Source of the DNA: Neisseria mucosa
Lineage (GTDB): Bacteria; Pseudomonadota; Gammaproteobacteria; Burkholderiales; Neisseriaceae
DNA: 22,769 nt
NCBI RefSeq assembly: GCF_003044445.1
Contig: NZ_POWX01000027.1
Span: 1-22,769 of the forward strand
Direction of reading: 5' to 3'
The position numbers were made by a program, and so were the translations under genes. Shown in pieces: positions 21,673-22,769 of the stretch (positions are counted from its first letter, which is position 1; every line of letters begins with the position of its first letter). The notes below the pieces were generated by a model, which was given only the letters and a program-made list of their open reading frames with translations, was not told the DNA's origin and did not search any database.

Positions 21673-22254
21673 ATGGAACATAAGCTGCCACAACTGCCTT
21701 ATGAACTGGACGCATTGTCCCCGCATCTGAGCAAAGAGACTTTGGAATTCCACTACGGCAAACACCATCAAACCTACATCACCAATCTGAACAATCAAAT
21801 CAAAGGTACCGAATTTGAAAACCTGCCTTTGGAAGAGATTGTGAAAAAATCTTCAGGCGGTGTGTTCAACAACGCAGCCCAAACTTGGAACCACACCTTC
21901 TACTGGCTGGGTTTCACGCCTAAAGGTCAAGGCAAACCTTCCGGCGAACTGGCCGCCGCCATCGACGCCAAATGGGGCAGCTTCGAGAAATTCCAAGAAG
22001 CATTCTCCGCTTGCGCGGCAGGTACTTTCGGTTCCGGTTGGGCATGGCTGGTGAAAACCCCTGCCGGCGAATTGGATTTGGTTTCCACTTCCAACGCGGC
22101 AACTCCGCTGACCACTGAAAACACTCCGCTGCTGACCTGCGACGTATGGGAACACGCCTACTACATCGACTACCGCAACAGCCGCCCCAACTACCTGAAA
22201 GGTTTCTGGGAAATCGTCAACTGGGACGAAGTCGCCAAACGCTTTGCTGCTTAA
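21673..22254 (+). CDS. sodB: Iron superoxide dismutase
   Basis: A 193-residue cytoplasmic enzyme converting superoxide to hydrogen peroxide and oxygen. I chose ATG 21673 (MEHKLPQLPYEL) because AGGAG is 8 bases upstream; an upstream in-frame ATG adds 25 unrelated residues. Metal ligands are His27 (EFHYGKHH), His74 (TWNHTFYW), Asp157 and His161 (DVWEHAYY). Gln70 in NNAAQTWNH and the GTFGSGWAWLV run point to the iron form. Length is normal and there is no signal peptide. The gene is divergent from dnaB and ends in a DUS-pair terminator. Confidence 0.97.
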   Translation: MEHKLPQLPYELDALSPHLSKETLEFHYGKHHQTYITNLNNQIKGTEFENLPLEEIVKKSSGGVFNNAAQTWNHTFYWLGFTPKGQGKPSGELAAAIDAKWGSFEKFQEAFSACAAGTFGSGWAWLVKTPAGELDLVSTSNAATPLTTENTPLLTCDVWEHAYYIDYRNSRPNYLKGFWEIVNWDEVAKRFAA

Positions 22255-22270
22255 ATAATCGGTTGATATG

Positions 22271-22317
22271 AAAAGGTCGTCTGAAAACTTGGATTTGGGT
22301 TTTCAGGCGACCTTTTG
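22271..22317 (+). terminator. Inverted DUS pair after sodB
   Basis: AAAAGGTCGTCTGAAAAC and TTTTCAGGCGACCTTTT. The right arm has G for A, which still pairs as G-U in RNA, so the stem is kept while that arm no longer matches the DUS. Confidence 0.8.
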
Positions 22318-22431
22318 TTGTTGCTTATGATTTCTCCGATATTTTAGAAATATTGGAAATGGCTGAAACTTCAGAAACTTGGATTAGTTTCTGGCAATAA
22401 GATTAATGGCGGCGCAAGTTTGGTAACACGA

Positions 22432-22538
22432 TATAGTGGATTAACTTTAAACCAGTACGGCGTTGCCTCGCCTTGCCGTACTATCTGTACTGTCTGCGGC
22501 TTCGTCGCCTTGTCCTGATTTAAATTTAATCCACTATA
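22432..22538. repeat. Correia repeat enclosed element, short form (107 bp)
   Basis: Starts TATAGTGGATTAACTTTAAA and ends TTTAAATTTAATCCACTATA, in the same orientation as the copy at 9601. It lies in the gene-free stretch 22255-22769, which otherwise holds the sodB terminator, a one-mismatch DUS (22620-22631) and an IS end. Confidence 0.93.
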
Positions 22539-22642
22539 TATGCCTGCTTATTTCCATCATAGGCAACCGAAGTAGATGCAACTTGTTTAAACATTTTATA
22601 AACGGATTTTAAAAAATAAACGTCGTCTGAAAGATACAGTCT

Positions 22643-22769
22643 GAGACCTTTGCAAAATACCTCTCTTCACCTTTTCGCTGACAGCCGGAACCCAAACACA
22701 GGTTTTCGGCTATTTTTCCCCCCCAATACCTCCTGATTTTACCCAAATATCCCCTTAATCCTCCCCGGA
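22643..22769. mobile_element. Terminal part of a second IS5-like element (partial)
   Basis: GAGACCTTTGCAAAATAC repeats the terminal sequence of the relic at 11121. The following 110 bases (with AGCCGGAACCCAAACACAGG and a matching TTTCGGCT) resemble the non-coding end of neisserial IS1106-type elements as I recall them. The element continues beyond the window and no coding frame is visible here. Confidence 0.6.

Noticed and set aside
1..22769. CRISPR array or phage cluster
   Set aside because: The only repeats are DUS, CREE, IS ends and the tRNA pair; no regularly spaced repeats, cas genes or phage structural genes are visible.

Overview
This window is chromosomal DNA from a commensal Neisseria. 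Three things point there. It carries many copies of the 12-mer AGGTCGTCTGAA, the DNA uptake sequence (DUS) dialect associated with the N. mucosa / N. sicca / N. macacae group, rather than the ATGCCGTCTGAA of meningococcus and gonococcus. It carries several Correia repeat enclosed elements (CREE/NEMIS). It also has the typical neisserial gene order dnaB-pilH-pilI-pilJ-pilK-pilX. Species assignment is an inference from the DUS dialect.

Layout. 1-285: right end of an IS3-family insertion sequence running in from the left. 442-1038: a LemA-family protein (+). 1166-3608: a minus-strand group with a 48-residue Cys-tailed peptide, lgt (lipoprotein diacylglyceryl transferase) and an M14 carboxypeptidase. 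3917-4807: argB (+), whose promoter lies at the edge of a decayed CREE. 5055-6563: ppx (-). 6805-9478: a lytic transglycosylase with a Tat-like signal, a YajR-like MFS transporter and ssb (all +). 9785-10993: a small sulfur-stress-type operon (DUF2892 protein, membrane rhodanese, YgaV/BigR-like ArsR regulator) behind a strong promoter with a perfect AT-rich palindrome at the expected transcription start. 11121-11454: an internally deleted IS5-family relic. 11527-13721 (-): hemA and a spermidine-synthase-like protein. 13964-14151: two identical tRNA-Thr(TGT) genes. 14293-16244: panB and panC (+), separated by a full-length CREE, a terminator and a new promoter. 16416-19939 (-): the five-gene minor-pilin cluster, downstream of dnaB (20097-21503, -). 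21673-22254: sodB (+). 22432-22538: a further CREE. From 22643: the terminal repeat of another IS5-like element that leaves the window.

Most genes are housekeeping: lipoprotein maturation, arginine, pantothenate and haem synthesis, replication, polyphosphate turnover and superoxide defence. The accessory parts are the minor pilins, which act in type IV pilus assembly and DNA uptake, and the sulfur-stress operon. Almost every transcription unit ends in an inverted pair of DUS that doubles as a terminator hairpin. Two such pairs instead sit in 5' leaders, ahead of the lytic transglycosylase and the YajR-like gene.

I did not find a clearly new multi-gene system. The most worthwhile leads are regulatory: mobile-repeat and DUS sequences apparently reused as promoters, leader hairpins or protein-coding leader, and the palindrome at the rhodanese operon promoter.
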